This document shows positions 1-7,109 of a stretch of DNA of 51,638 nt, piece by piece; position 1 is the stretch's first letter, and each line of letters opens with the position of its first letter. A program made the position numbers and the translations under genes. The notes under the pieces are model-generated. The model had not been told where the DNA came from, did no database searches, and saw nothing but the letters and a program-made list of their open reading frames with translations. Origin of the DNA: Clostridiaceae bacterium BRH_c20a (GTDB taxonomy: Bacteria; Bacillota; Peptococcia; Peptococcales; BICA1-8); assembly GCA_000961765.1 (NCBI GenBank), contig LADT01000060.1:1-51638 (forward strand), given 5' to 3'.

Positions 1-504
1 ACTTAAGACCTTACCGATACACTTTGAAATTTCTTCTGCCCTTCGCATCTGTCATAGGCTTTTGACCTATACCAGCCACATCAACTCTGTGATGTGTCAC
101 CTAAGTTTTCCCCTCCAGACAATTACTTGCTTTCGTTGGCTTAGGTTTTATCACTACTACAGCTTCATCTGCATACTGCACTCTCACTTCACTTCTTGCT
201 TTCGCTTGTAAGTGAAACTTACAGCTTCGAGTACAGTACTTCCGAGGTTAAGTTACTCCGCCTGTTGTTAAAACGACCATCTAAACACATGTAGCTAAGC
301 TAATTTTAGGACGTTCCCGCTTTTTGGAGGGTTATCCACTACATATGCCAACACTGGTTCACTCTCGTTTCGTTCCAACAACCGCCATCAGCTTCCTTCA
401 GACCCTTTCGTCACCGAAAACGCCCTTGCCTACAGCTTATCTTCCCATTAGCTAGGTGATAGGTTTTCTTTCAAACCATCGGCTCGGCAACATGCCTCGC
501 AAAC
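1..504 (-). mobile_element. Group II intron, 5' part (runs off the left edge)
   Basis: Read on the minus strand, the DNA from 504 down to 1 resembles domain I and onward of a bacterial group II intron. It starts GTTTGCGAGGCATG, followed by the conserved block GGGCG...GTGACGAAAGGG, then TCTGAAGGAAGCTGA, then GGAACGAAACGAGAGTGAAC. No reverse-transcriptase ORF is visible here, so it would lie further left or be absent. The likely 5' boundary is the G at 504, directly after the T-run of an intrinsic terminator, which is the usual insertion preference of group IIC introns. The exact 5' nucleotide and the class are inferred; the 3' end is outside the window. Confidence 0.8.
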
Positions 505-529
505 AAAAAAACAGTCTTATGACAGACTG
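505..529 (-). terminator. Intrinsic terminator after the c-di-GMP aptamer
   Basis: On the minus strand CAGTCT-gtcata-AGACTG forms a 6-bp stem followed by six T (510 to 505). It lies about 25 bases past the aptamer and is the likely expression platform of the riboswitch. The group II intron begins at the next base. Confidence 0.75.
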
Positions 530-552
530 CCGGAAAAAAATTTTTAGTTTAA

Positions 553-632
553 ATCGGCAACCTGGCAATCATAGCTTACGCCTTAGACCCACGGCTTTGC
601 GTCCCATCTTTTCAAATGGTTTGCCTTTATCT
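553..632 (-). promoter_or_regulatory. Cyclic-di-GMP-I (GEMM-I) riboswitch
   Basis: Minus-strand sequence contains the GEMM-I signature in order: GGCAAACC (625-618), a short hairpin, GGGACGCAAAGCC, GTGGGTCTAAGG, a second hairpin, then CAGGTTGCCGA. GGCAA and TTGCC close the aptamer. It is followed by a terminator, so it looks like a transcriptional switch. The gene it would control lies beyond the group II intron and the left edge. GEMM-I variants can prefer cyclic GMP-AMP, which I cannot settle by eye. Confidence 0.88.
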
Positions 633-888
633 ATTTTTCTTTTTAAATCTCATTATTATTATATAAGAAAGATTGAGAAAGTTATGTCGAAATTTGTAGA
701 TAAATTAAATTTATTGTTTGCTTTAAGTATTTTGTTATAAATACCCGCTTCCCACATATTTTAATATAATACTATCTAATTCACAATTAACCAAACATAT
801 ATTCCCATACCAAACTAACTCAAATTATTTTTAATACATTCATAAAATTATAACTTTAATACTTTATAAAGCTAAAAGGGTGATTTAT

Positions 889-2445
889 TTGGGAAGCTAT
901 CTTATTCATCTTAGAAAGTCTAGGGCTGATATAGAAGCTGAAGCTCGGGGTGAAGGTGAGACTCTCGCTAAGCATGAAAAGTCTTTATTAAAGCTAGCTA
1001 AAGACCTAAAATTAAATATAGTTAAAATAAGAAAAGAGCTAATCTCCGGGGAGAGCTTAATGCACCGGCCGGAAATGTTGGAAACCCTTAGGGAGGTTGA
1101 GCAGGGTTTATATGATGGTGTGCTCTGTATGGATGTTGACCGCCTGGGGCGGGGTAACATGCAGGAGCAAGGTCTTATTCTGGAAACCTTCAAAAAGTCT
1201 AATACCAAGATTGTTACCCCCCGCAAAACCTATGACCTTAGTGATGAGTTTGATGAAGAATATAGTGAATTTGAAGCTTTTATGGCTAGGAAGGAATTAA
1301 AGATAATAACCAGGAGGCTGCAGCGTGGAAGAATCAGATCTGTTGAAGATGGAAATTATTTAGGTGCCCGCCCCCCCTATGGTTATTTAATTGAGGATAA
1401 CGGTCGCGAAAGATACCTTTTCCCCCATCCGGAACAATCGCTGGTTGTTAAGTTAGTTTTTGAATTGTACACACATAATGATCCGGAGAAAAGAATGGGT
1501 ACCAATAAAATTGCCAACGAACTAAACAGACTTGGGTATCGATCATATACCGGTAAAAGATGGAACGCATCTTCCGTTCTTAACATAATTAAAAATGCAG
1601 TTTATGCCGGCAGGATCCAGTGGAAAAAGAAAGAGGAAAAAAAATCATCAAGCCCTTATAAAACCAAAGATGTTCGGACCCGACCTGTTAAAGAATGGAT
1701 TGACGCCGAAGGCAAACATGACCCACTAGTATCCAGAGAGCTATATAAAAAAGCCCAAGAGAAACTTAAAGGCAAATACCATGTCCCCTACCAGCTACAA
1801 AATGGTATTACTAACCCATTAGCTGGGATAATTAGGTGTGGTGTCTGTGGCTCATCAATGGTTTATAGACCTTATGTGCATCAGCAGTATCCCCATATTA
1901 TGTGTTATAACCGGCAGCATTGTATTAATAAAAGCAGCCGCTTTGAATATGTTGAGCAAAAAATCATTGAAGGGCTTGAGGAGTGGCTCGAACAATACAA
2001 GAAAAAATGGGGGAAAAGCAAAAAAAATAAGGCTAAAGAAAATAATCTTATTAGTATTAAAGAAAAACAGCATCAGAATCTTGAAAAAGAACTGGCTGAA
2101 TTAGAAAAACAAAAAAACAGTTTGCATGATTTCTTAGAAAAAGGCATTTATGATACTGCAACATACCTTACCCGCTCTCGTAATATTTCTGAACGTATCG
2201 TAAATTGCCTCAGAGCCATTGAAAATACAAAAGATAGTATTTTATATGAAATGGATAGAGAGCAAGCTGCAAAGGAAATAATACCGAAGGTAGAGAATGT
2301 ATTAAAATTATATAACAGTTCTAAAGACCCGGCTCAAAAAAACAGCCTTCTAAAATCAGTTTTAGAAAAAGCTGTATATATTAAGGAGCAGCATAAGAAA
2401 AACGATGATTTTCTAATTAACCTCTATCCCAAGCTGCTCAAGTAA
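889..2445 (+). CDS. Large serine recombinase 1 (SprA-like) of element 1
   Basis: Site-specific recombinase of the large serine family. The N-terminal resolvase domain (about residues 3-150) has the catalytic serine in HLRKSRAD and the arginine regions HRPEM and DRLGRG. A recombinase domain follows (about 160-270), then a zinc ribbon (RCGVCGSSM ... MCYNRQHC, four Cys) and a Lys-rich coiled coil. The opening (LRKSRADIEAE...GEGETLAKH) recalls SprA of phage SPbeta, which excises during sporulation. I place the start at TTG 889 because AAAGGGTGAT (875-884) is a good ribosome site for it; GTG 880 lies inside that site. The gene ends about 35 bases before the sigK junction, so it is the likely integrase/excisionase of element 1. 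Confidence 0.9.
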   Translation: MGSYLIHLRKSRADIEAEARGEGETLAKHEKSLLKLAKDLKLNIVKIRKELISGESLMHRPEMLETLREVEQGLYDGVLCMDVDRLGRGNMQEQGLILETFKKSNTKIVTPRKTYDLSDEFDEEYSEFEAFMARKELKIITRRLQRGRIRSVEDGNYLGARPPYGYLIEDNGRERYLFPHPEQSLVVKLVFELYTHNDPEKRMGTNKIANELNRLGYRSYTGKRWNASSVLNIIKNAVYAGRIQWKKKEEKKSSSPYKTKDVRTRPVKEWIDAEGKHDPLVSRELYKKAQEKLKGKYHVPYQLQNGITNPLAGIIRCGVCGSSMVYRPYVHQQYPHIMCYNRQHCINKSSRFEYVEQKIIEGLEEWLEQYKKKWGKSKKNKAKENNLISIKEKQHQNLEKELAELEKQKNSLHDFLEKGIYDTATYLTRSRNISERIVNCLRAIENTKDSILYEMDREQAAKEIIPKVENVLKLYNSSKDPAQKNSLLKSVLEKAVYIKEQHKKNDDFLINLYPKLLK

Positions 2446-2449
2446 TTAC

Positions 2450-2475
2450 GCCCCTCACAGATAAACAGTGAGGGG
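2450..2475. terminator. Hairpin after recombinase 1
   Basis: CCCCTCAC-agataaacag-TGAGGGG is a stem of 7-8 bp directly after the recombinase stop. There is no T-run, so it may be a weak terminator or part of the attachment site of element 1. Confidence 0.45.
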
Positions 2476-2491
2476 TAATTCATTACCCTCT
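2470..2491. other. Putative attachment junction of element 1 in sigK
   Basis: On the minus strand GAGGGTAAT-GA-ATTACCCCTC is a near-perfect palindrome (one extra C) with a two-base centre. Large serine recombinases commonly use such a layout, cutting at a central dinucleotide. One arm is sigK coding sequence (codons for K-E-G-N-E); the other belongs to the interrupting DNA. The crossover position (TC at 2480-2481 on the plus strand) is inferred from this symmetry and from the end of sigK homology. Confidence 0.5.
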
Positions 2492-2565
2492 TTATCTACA
2501 CCAATGGGGTCATATAAGGATACTTCCCCCCTATTTTTTTTAATTGCCCTTAAGTGCATAAGAAT
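2482..2565 (-). CDS. sigK: sigK, isolated middle segment
   Basis: Minus-strand translation across 2568-2482 gives [11 protein letters not shown], then NRGEV, then [14 protein letters not shown]. From memory, Bacillus sigma-K has [30 protein letters not shown] at this point, so about 28 codons from conserved region 2 onward are recognisable in the right frame. Both ends break abruptly. Upstream, the frame joins unrelated DNA at AGAAT (2561-2565); downstream, homology ends at 2482 and a stop follows at about 2459. It has no start, ribosome site or promoter, so it makes sense only as a piece to be spliced at DNA level to the 5' part at 16348-16697 and to a C-terminal part beyond the left edge. 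Confidence 0.88.
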
Positions 2566-2571
2566 TTCTAT
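2551..2571. other. Left attachment site of the skin-like element
   Basis: Plus strand GTGCATAAGAATTTC. The shared core is AGAAT (2561-2565), also found at 16348-16352; with one mismatch the match extends to CATAAGAAT versus CATTAGAAT. Left of the core is sigK coding DNA (codons for HLRAI), right of it is element. Joining at the core gives the frame [15 protein letters not shown] with no gain or loss. Confidence 0.75.
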
Positions 2572-2703
2572 ATAAAAGTCATAGTATTAGCGGAAAATTA
2601 TCCCACGCAACATCACTTCAATTTTTGCGACATAAGCCCCGTAGTCAGTAATCGGACAAATCCCCGGTTGCATATTATCTACAAAGGGGAGGGTGAAACG
2701 CTA

Positions 2704-2880
2704 ATGAAAGTGACTTTTATAGAAAGCGAGAACACCAAAAGTCTGCGTTCTAATGCATACAGGTACCTTTTAAAGAAATATCTGACAGAAAAGACTTATG
2801 ACACCAGAGGGGGAGAAAGAAATGACAATCGGAATATATTGCAGAGTATCAACGGAGGAGCAAGCAAGCAAAGGTTATAG
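2704..2880 (+). CDS. 58-aa basic protein overlapping the SpoIVCA-like gene
   Basis: Short ORF beginning MKVTFIESENTKSLRSNAY, rich in Lys and Arg, with a good ribosome site (GGGGAGGG at about 2687-2694). Its last 59 bases overlap the recombinase start in another frame, so the two are probably co-transcribed and translationally coupled. A weak sigma-E-like -10 (CATATTAT, 2671-2678) lies just upstream. I recognise no family. Size, charge and coupling to a developmental recombinase would fit a recombination directionality factor (SprB of SPbeta is of similar size), but this is inference. Confidence 0.5.
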   Translation: MKVTFIESENTKSLRSNAYRYLLKKYLTEKTYDTRGGERNDNRNILQSINGGASKQRL

Positions 2881-4333
2881 TATCTCTGACCAAATTAGAC
2901 AATGTAAAAAGAAAGCTGGAACTGAACAAGTTCTTGAATATATCGACGAGGGAGTAACTGGCGAGGTTCTCGAACGTCCCCAACTAATAAAATTGAGACA
3001 AGATTTAAAGGAAGGAATTATTTCGGAGGTAATATGTTACGACCCCGATAGACTTTCTAGAAAATTACAAAATCAATTAATACTGGCTGATGAAATCGAA
3101 CGTAAAGGTAAACTAACTTTTGTAAACGGTGATTATGCTAAAACTCCCGAAGGAATTTTGTTTTTCCAGCTCCGTGGAGCAATCGCAGAGTTTGAAAAGG
3201 CGAAAATTACTGAAAGAATGTCTAGAGGTCGCAGAGAAAAAGCTAGACAAGGTATAATTGTTAAAGACCCCAAGACTTATGGATATAAGTTCAATAAAAC
3301 TACTCGCCAACTTGAGGTCGACGAGGAAGAAGCTCAAATAGTTCGTTTAGTCTTTGATTTATTTACAGGAAAGACAAGTAAACAAATTGAGGGAATAAAT
3401 GGAATTGCTAAATATCTGACTTCTCTAGGAATACCAACAAAGAAAAAAGTCGGACAGTGGCATCGTCAGGTAGTTAGACAAATTCTTTTTAATGAAACTT
3501 ATACAGGAATATTTTATCAAAATCGTTGGAATTGTGAAGGCATGCTTTACAACAAGTTTAAGACCGAGGATAAAATTTCTATAAAACAACGTCCGAAAGA
3601 AGAGCAAATAAGTGTTCGTATCCCTGTTATTATCGAAGAAGGACAGTTTCAATACTGTCAATTATTATTAGAACAATCACGCCGACGCTGGGCAGGTACT
3701 AGCAAAAAAAACTATTTATTGAGTGGTCTTTTACGATGTGGTAACTGTGGAAATACACTTACAGGACACACAACAACGAACTGGGGAAAAACTGTATTCC
3801 AATATACCGACATAAAGAACACCGCAGGGGCAAAGCATAAAGGTTGCCGTACTACGTTACGCATGGAAAAACTTGACCAGTTAGTCTGGGAAACAGTTAT
3901 AAATTGGCTTAATAACCCAAACGCTATTCACGAGGAAAGCGTTAATAATCAAGGTTCGCTATTAGACTATGAGAAAGCAGAATTGGAAAGAATTACTCAA
4001 AGGCTTGATGCCCTTTCTAACGGACGTTCACGGCTATTAAACTTGTTAACCGAAGGTGATATTCTGGGGGAAATTGGCGAGAAGGAGTTGCGGGAAAAAT
4101 TAAAACAATTTAAAGATGAAGAAGAGCATTTAACTTCGGAATTAAGTAAACTCAATGAACGTTTAAATTCTCAACAAAATAATGAATTATCTCAAAACAT
4201 TATTCAAGAAGCTTCCGAGTACTATTTATCAAAACAAAATGAACTAACCTTCTATGATAAACAGCAACTTATAAGGTCAATAGTTAAAGAGATAATTGTT
4301 TTTAATGATGAAATTAAAATATTGAGTTTTTAA
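2822..4333 (+). CDS. spoIVCA: SpoIVCA-like sigK-element large serine recombinase
   Basis: Likely catalyses excision of element 2 to fuse sigK. It aligns along its length with B. subtilis SpoIVCA as I recall it: IYCRVSTEEQ (catalytic Ser10), DEGVTGEVLERP, EVICYDPDRLSRKL, GAIAEFEKAKI and WHRQVVRQIL. The order is resolvase domain (1-140), recombinase domain (150-235), zinc ribbon (about 300-345), coiled coil and C-terminal tail; 503 aa is family-typical. ATG 2822 is chosen because GAGGGGGAG (2806-2814) precedes it; upstream ATG 2798 lacks a site. One oddity: the zinc ribbon keeps C306, C309 and C342, but the third ligand position (YTC in SpoIVCA) reads YTD. It is transcribed away from the left attachment site. 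Confidence 0.92.
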   Translation: MTIGIYCRVSTEEQASKGYSISDQIRQCKKKAGTEQVLEYIDEGVTGEVLERPQLIKLRQDLKEGIISEVICYDPDRLSRKLQNQLILADEIERKGKLTFVNGDYAKTPEGILFFQLRGAIAEFEKAKITERMSRGRREKARQGIIVKDPKTYGYKFNKTTRQLEVDEEEAQIVRLVFDLFTGKTSKQIEGINGIAKYLTSLGIPTKKKVGQWHRQVVRQILFNETYTGIFYQNRWNCEGMLYNKFKTEDKISIKQRPKEEQISVRIPVIIEEGQFQYCQLLLEQSRRRWAGTSKKNYLLSGLLRCGNCGNTLTGHTTTNWGKTVFQYTDIKNTAGAKHKGCRTTLRMEKLDQLVWETVINWLNNPNAIHEESVNNQGSLLDYEKAELERITQRLDALSNGRSRLLNLLTEGDILGEIGEKELREKLKQFKDEEEHLTSELSKLNERLNSQQNNELSQNIIQEASEYYLSKQNELTFYDKQQLIRSIVKEIIVFNDEIKILSF

Positions 4334-4340
4334 ATTAGCC

Positions 4341-4366
4341 CCCTGCATTAAATGCAGGGCTTTTTA
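4341..4366 (+). terminator. Terminator of the SpoIVCA-like gene
   Basis: CCCTGCAT-taa-ATGCAGGG is a perfect 8-bp stem followed by CTTTTTATTTT, seven bases after the stop codon. Confidence 0.9.
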
Positions 4367-4721
4367 TTTTAAATTTTGATAAAAAAAGAGGACGAAAGCA
4401 ATTAAGCCTTCCTCCCTATCGTGTATTTATTTGCTAAATAATATTAGTCACCACAAAAAATTTGCTGTCAAATATAACCTATTCATAACTATTTTTTTCC
4501 GAATTTCATTTATGTCGCAACATAAACATAGTTCTAGTGTGCAGTAAGAAATATGTATGTATTACTCATTAACGTTCCCGCTATTCACGACGCCACCCAA
4601 TAGGGTAAGTCCGGCATGCTACCTGAAAAAAAATTCGAAAGTGGGAGTGGGCGTTTATACGATGGCAATACGTATAATTTATTTAAAAAAGCTGCTTGAT
4701 TTAGCCAAACAGCTTTTTGTG
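4367..4721. other. Non-coding stretch with a bidirectional terminator
   Basis: No convincing gene. AAAAAGCTG (4686-4694) and CAGCTTTTT (4710-4718) form a 9-bp stem usable from both sides, ending the leftward gene cluster that follows. Otherwise AT-rich sequence without recognised motifs. Confidence 0.6.
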
Positions 4722-4937
4722 TTACTTCTTTTTCGAATCTTTCACAAAGAATTCAATTTTCTGTTTAAATGATGGCTGACCCTTCTCAATATCAACGATG
4801 CCGAAATTCGGTAACTCTCTTTGATCATCTTGTGTACCAAAGCTTGGACTATTATTACTTGTACTATTGCTAGCATTGTTGTCCCCTTGGCTAACTAATC
4901 TATTCAAAGCATCGTTCCAATTTTCATCTTTCTCCAT
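4722..4937 (-). CDS. Small hydrophilic protein, unknown
   Basis: 71 aa with a strong ribosome site (AGGAGGGG) before the ATG. The middle is low-complexity and Ser/Asn-rich (about residues 20-35); the C-terminus is Lys-rich (KQKIEFFVKDSKKK). No family recognised. It lies 15 bases downstream of the three-helix membrane protein gene and probably shares its transcript, ending at the stem-loop at 4686-4718. Confidence 0.6.
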   Translation of the reverse strand: MEKDENWNDALNRLVSQGDNNASNSTSNNSPSFGTQDDQRELPNFGIVDIEKGQPSFKQKIEFFVKDSKKK

Positions 4938-4952
4938 AGAATCCCCTCCTTT

Positions 4953-5510
4953 CTATACTGCAAATAAGGACAAAATATAACTAACCGCAGTTAAAACTAA
5001 TGAAATCAATATGAAATATACCCCTGTTTTATAGAATCTTATCTTCTTATTATTAGCTTCATTATTGTGCTTAATTATACTTTTATACTCGATCATCAAG
5101 GAGGTGGATACTAATCCCTCTTCATAAGTCGCATTATTTTCAGTAAATCCTTCCAAAGATAATCTTTTATATGTCTGGATTGATACTACCTTTATAAAAA
5201 AAGTCAACGATATAAACAATGATAAAATTGTCAATATTGAAAATATTATTATTAAAACATACGGTAACGCCTGTAACACAGAATCCACTTGCACATTCAG
5301 ATTTGGAATTTTAATAGTACTTGCAAAAAATACTAATATTGCACCAACAAATGTCATAAATATTCCAGTCCTAGTTTCTAGACTACGAAACCGATCTGCC
5401 TCATATTCATATTCTTTCTCCAAGACTGATAATAATATTTTTCCAGACGGGAATTTTGTAGTATCGTTTTTATTCGTCTTTAAGTTTTCCTTTTCTTCCT
5501 GTTCTAACAT
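4953..5510 (-). CDS. Small three-helix membrane protein, unknown
   Basis: 185 aa. A charged N-terminal part (about 1-45) is followed by hydrophobic segments at about 48-66, 80-110 and 163-183, with a cytoplasmic stretch between the second and third. The amphipathic segment before the first helix (EKEYEYEADRFRSLETRTG) recalls small membrane effector proteins of the SLATT or Pycsar-effector type found in defence islands, but I see no diagnostic motif and do not assign it. The start is ATG 5510, which follows GGAGG at the right distance; the TTG 12 bases upstream overlaps that site. It forms a small operon with the 71-aa gene downstream. Confidence 0.65.
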   Translation of the reverse strand: MLEQEEKENLKTNKNDTTKFPSGKILLSVLEKEYEYEADRFRSLETRTGIFMTFVGAILVFFASTIKIPNLNVQVDSVLQALPYVLIIIFSILTILSLFISLTFFIKVVSIQTYKRLSLEGFTENNATYEEGLVSTSLMIEYKSIIKHNNEANNKKIRFYKTGVYFILISLVLTAVSYILSLFAV

Positions 5511-5744
5511 ATGAGCCTCCAAATTGTACTTATATCATCATTATACCATAAAATTCCTTCTTTATAGTTACAGTGTATAATGTAATGTCCCGTGAATTTC
5601 CGAAGTAAGGTTGTCACATTAATATATTCCCATATTTAGGAAATTAGCTGTTGCACTAAACCACTGCGCGGTGGCACCTGCAATCACCATTTATGTTATC
5701 ATTTTTCCTATATTCCACTATAGAAAGGAAGTTTTATACACGTT
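5511..5744. other. Intergenic, no gene seen
   Basis: Holds only a short GC-rich hairpin (CCAC-tgcgcg-GTGG, about 5660-5675). Nothing else recognised. Confidence 0.4.
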
Positions 5745-6500
5745 TTAAGCGGCTATTATCAAGGCTAGAATTATTAAAATAACGGGAAATATAATATTTT
5801 TTAAATCATCAAACAATCGTCCCTTTGTATCTCCAATTATTATCTTTTTAACCATTATTAAAAGGGACATAATAACGAATAAAAGAATTGCATTTGTAAC
5901 TAGCATCATTGTCACTATCTCAAAGATTGTTGTAAATTGATAATTTAAAAAGACGGAAATATTCCCACCTATAAGAGCAACAATAGCAATAAAAATTGTT
6001 AGTACTTCAATATTTCGTATCATACTACTATCTAGTTTCTTTTTAACTTCAAAAAAGTCATCTCTAATCTTATTCGTTTCTGGAATTATTTTTTGTAATT
6101 CTTCAAATTGATTTGATAGTCTTTCCTTTATAATTTGAAAGTAAATATGGGTTCCAGAAATGGATCTTTCACCTTCGACTGTAATACGTATATAATTTTT
6201 TTGATTTCTCCATGACTCTTCTAGATCAAAGTGTCTTTCCAGTTCTCCTCTAGCAGACTTACTGATATTATTTACAGAACTGTAACTATATGGGACATAC
6301 GATGTAAGCCCATGAAAATACAAACTATCTGTTAGTTTTTTTAAATCTTCATAAGTCATCTTTTTATCATAGTAATCTTTATATATTTCCTCTAAACTTT
6401 TCGTTCCAGTGTAAGGTTCAAGCGGTTTTGACTTATTATGGTCACCTAATATTTCAAGAAATTCCTTCTCCTCATTAGTTAATTCTTCATAATTAAACAA
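5745..6500 (-). CDS. Membrane protein with cytoplasmic N-terminal domain, unknown
   Basis: 251 aa. An acidic, helical N-terminal domain of about 165 residues is followed by three hydrophobic segments in the last 90 (around IEVLTIFIAIVALIGG, MMLVTNAILLFVIMSLLIMV and the extreme C-terminus IIFPVILIILALIIAA). TTG 6500 is the better start because AGAGGAGGT sits six bases before it; GTG 6551 has no site. It has its own upstream region and is separated by 230 bases from the next membrane gene. No family recognised; within a mobile element next to another small membrane protein, a phage-resistance role is conceivable but unsupported. Confidence 0.6.
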   Translation of the reverse strand: MFNYEELTNEEKEFLEILGDHNKSKPLEPYTGTKSLEEIYKDYYDKKMTYEDLKKLTDSLYFHGLTSYVPYSYSSVNNISKSARGELERHFDLEESWRNQKNYIRITVEGERSISGTHIYFQIIKERLSNQFEELQKIIPETNKIRDDFFEVKKKLDSSMIRNIEVLTIFIAIVALIGGNISVFLNYQFTTIFEIVTMMLVTNAILLFVIMSLLIMVKKIIIGDTKGRLFDDLKNIIFPVILIILALIIAA

Positions 6501-6914
6501 TTCTAAACCTCCTCTGTGCTTAAAATATCTTATAATACGGAATTCTCTCACCTGTTCGTGAATACCTTTATATGATTCCTATTCCCGAATGTAAATTCGG
6601 AATGCTCTTAAATCTCTAGGGGTCTTAACAATTTCTGGAATATTTATTTTAGATAATTTACTTTGTGCACATGAAAAAGAACACCTTGTTAAAATTGCCC
6701 ATAAACATGAACTTTCCTTGCTAAATAATAATTTAGTTTCCTTAAAGCACCCCTAAATGTAGATGTAGATAATAGAAGGGGAGCATATTTCTTTAAGGGA
6801 GTTATGCATTTTTTCATACTGTGTAGCAAGCAATTATTACCCTAACTTCTTACGGTTCTTCCTTTGGGCATCACCCCTCAAATCCAATTTTTTTATAAAA
6901 AGAAGCAAGACGTA
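6501..6914. other. Intergenic with a dyad, no gene seen
   Basis: CCGAAT-gtaa-ATTCGG (6586-6601) is a perfect 6-bp dyad about 85 bases upstream of the TTG start at 6500 and may be an operator. Nothing else recognised. Confidence 0.4.
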
Positions 6915-7109
6915 TTATTCGTCCTGCTCCTTTTTCTTTGTTTGATAATATTTTGATAACCAATAAGTCGCTGATAACTTTTTTTCAGTTTCGTTCAACT
7001 CGATAATCGGATTATCGTTTTTTTCTTTCTTCTTCTTCTGCTGTTCAGAACTCTGCTTGTACCCTTGACGGAGCAATTCCTGTGCTGTTGGTTTCTTCTT
7101 CTCTGACAT
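6915..7109 (-). CDS. 64-aa charged protein, unknown
   Basis: Begins MSEKKKPTAQELLRQGYKQ and is very rich in Lys, Gln and Glu, with no hydrophobic core and no known family. Its ATG overlaps the stop of the coiled-coil gene upstream (TAATG), so translation is probably coupled. Last gene of the small leftward cluster 8520-6915. Confidence 0.6.
   Translation of the reverse strand: MSEKKKPTAQELLRQGYKQSSEQQKKKKEKNDNPIIELNETEKKLSATYWLSKYYQTKKKEQDE

Larger units (their letters stand above)
1..2481. mobile_element. Element 1 (right end): second insertion inside sigK
   Basis: DNA left of about 2481 interrupts the sigK reading frame right after ...DKEGNE (2482). The normal continuation of sigma-K (about ISLIDVLG and onward) is replaced by LPLTVYL and a stop. 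The interrupting DNA carries a large serine recombinase whose stop codon lies about 35 bases from the junction, as expected for an integrase at the edge of its own element. It also carries a c-di-GMP-I riboswitch and a group II intron. Its left end, and the last third of sigK, are not in the window, so its size and ability to excise are unknown. Confidence 0.7.

Noticed and set aside
456-740. 94-residue plus-strand reading frame
   Set aside because: It lies antisense to the c-di-GMP riboswitch, its terminator and the start of the group II intron, and has no ribosome site.
1-2445. Last third of sigK inside the window
   Set aside because: I looked for regions 3 and 4 of sigma-K on the minus strand; this stretch holds only the intron, the riboswitch and recombinase 1 on the other strand.
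2625-4520. 11-base inverted pair TTGCGACATAA / TTATGTCGCAA flanking the SpoIVCA-like gene
   Set aside because: Short, without target duplication or relation to the sigK junctions; probably chance.
4557-4772. 71-residue plus-strand reading frame
   Set aside because: No ribosome site, crosses a bidirectional terminator and runs antisense into the gene at 4722-4937.
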